Shown here one piece after another: positions 14,830 to 14,996 of a DNA stretch of 14,996 nt. Position 1 is the stretch's first letter. Each line of letters starts with the position of its first letter. Source of the DNA: JBGOUV01 sp041477815 (GTDB lineage Bacteria > Acidobacteriota > Terriglobia > Bryobacterales > JACQDG01); assembly GCA_041477815.1 (NCBI GenBank), contig JBGOUV010000150.1, forward strand, positions 1 through 14,996, given 5' to 3'. The position numbers and the translations under genes were made by a program. The notes under the pieces are model-generated. The model had not been told where the DNA came from, searched no databases, and saw only the letters and a list, made by a program, of their open reading frames with translations.

Positions 14830-14861
14830 GACACACTACTTTAGCATGCTGAAACGGTTTC
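14830..14861. promoter_or_regulatory. Very short divergent region with two adjacent palindromes
   Basis: Only 16 bases (14830-14845) separate the two start codons. AGCATGCT (14843-14850) is a perfect palindrome containing the cytochrome ATG, and GAAACGGTTTC (14851-14861) directly follows as a 5-bp inverted repeat with a one-base centre. Both could be protein-binding sites serving the two genes. Promoters must overlap coding sequence or the transcripts be nearly leaderless. Confidence 0.4.
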
Positions 14862-14996
14862 CTTGGTGCCTTGGTGTCTTGGTGGTGACTTGCTCCGCCC
14901 CCGCCCAGGTAACCGGCGACGAGTGTCTCTTCTGCCACCGCAACGACATCGGCCCCGGCTGGCAGAAGAACCGCCACGGCGTCACCATCCGCCAGC
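14846..14996 (+). CDS. Exported c-type cytochrome, N-terminal fragment cut by window edge
   Basis: Fifty codons are visible. A positively charged start and hydrophobic core (MLKRFPWCLGVLVVTCSAPA) form a signal peptide, followed by VTGDECLFCHRNDIGPGWQ. CLFCH is a CxxCH covalent heme c site, so the product is matured outside the cytoplasmic membrane. The later KNRHGVTIRQ contains a further His that could be an axial ligand or part of a multiheme layout, but the rest is missing. The Cys at residue 16 could be a lipobox cysteine only if the preceding residues fitted (VVTC), which is weak. The ATG is chosen because later in-frame TTG/GTG codons would remove the charged N-terminus. Divergent from the secreted hypothetical. 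Confidence 0.8.
   Translation, partial: MLKRFPWCLGVLVVTCSAPAQVTGDECLFCHRNDIGPGWQKNRHGVTIRQ
14861..14884 (+). repeat. Three tandem octamers (C/T)CTTGGTG in the cytochrome signal-peptide coding region
   Basis: CCTTGGTG, CCTTGGTG and TCTTGGTG follow one another without a gap and encode the hydrophobic core of the signal peptide (PWCLGVLV). Confidence 0.7.

Noticed and set aside
1..14996. tRNA, rRNA, CRISPR, transposase, strong rho-independent terminators
   Set aside because: Looked for by eye on both strands; no convincing example was seen.

Overview
This GC-rich bacterial window is gene-dense and reads like accessory sequence from a soil Acidobacteriota genome, most likely of the Bryobacterales/Solibacterales type. 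That placement is an inference from gene content: many exported proteins, a signal-peptide-bearing acetamidase/formamidase relative, a beta-propeller fused to a CehA/McbA-like domain, a GH44 enzyme with PKD and FnIII domains, an Uma2 protein, and c-type cytochrome. No marker gene proves it. No rRNA, tRNA, CRISPR array, transposase or phage gene was seen.

Layout. Positions 1-2313 hold a pyruvate,phosphate dikinase missing its N-terminus at the window edge. A nucleotidyltransferase-like gene follows (2346-2912). At 2915-3755 lies a wrecked TauD/TfdA-family dioxygenase whose middle third has been flipped onto the minus strand. On the minus strand are a secreted GH44 glycoside hydrolase (5892-3754) and a GNAT acetyltransferase (6864-5953). 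From 6905 to 8282 three short plus-strand genes (Uma2 family, a hypothetical, and a HEPN-like protein) all show frameshifts, while the large genes around them are intact.

Positions 8343-14066 hold a tightly coupled four-gene plus-strand operon. Its genes overlap as ATGA, ATGA and GTGA. The first three products have clear signal peptides: an FmdA-like amidase, a PD40 propeller/CehA-like metallohydrolase, and a DUF4091/GH123-like protein. The fourth is a small Cache-like protein with a weak export signal. Together they look like an uncharacterised exported module for breaking down an amide-containing or N-acetylated substrate; this function is inferred. A convergent secreted protein (14829-14032) and a divergent c-type cytochrome (14846 to the window end, partial) close the window, with only 16 bp between their start codons.

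Most notable non-gene structure: a 24-25 bp motif occurs twice (7471-7494 and 8302-8326), bracketing the hypothetical/HEPN pair. The second copy supplies a -35-like TTGACT for the exported operon and sits inside a 7-bp inverted repeat. The most striking rearrangement is the internal inversion in the dioxygenase pseudogene.
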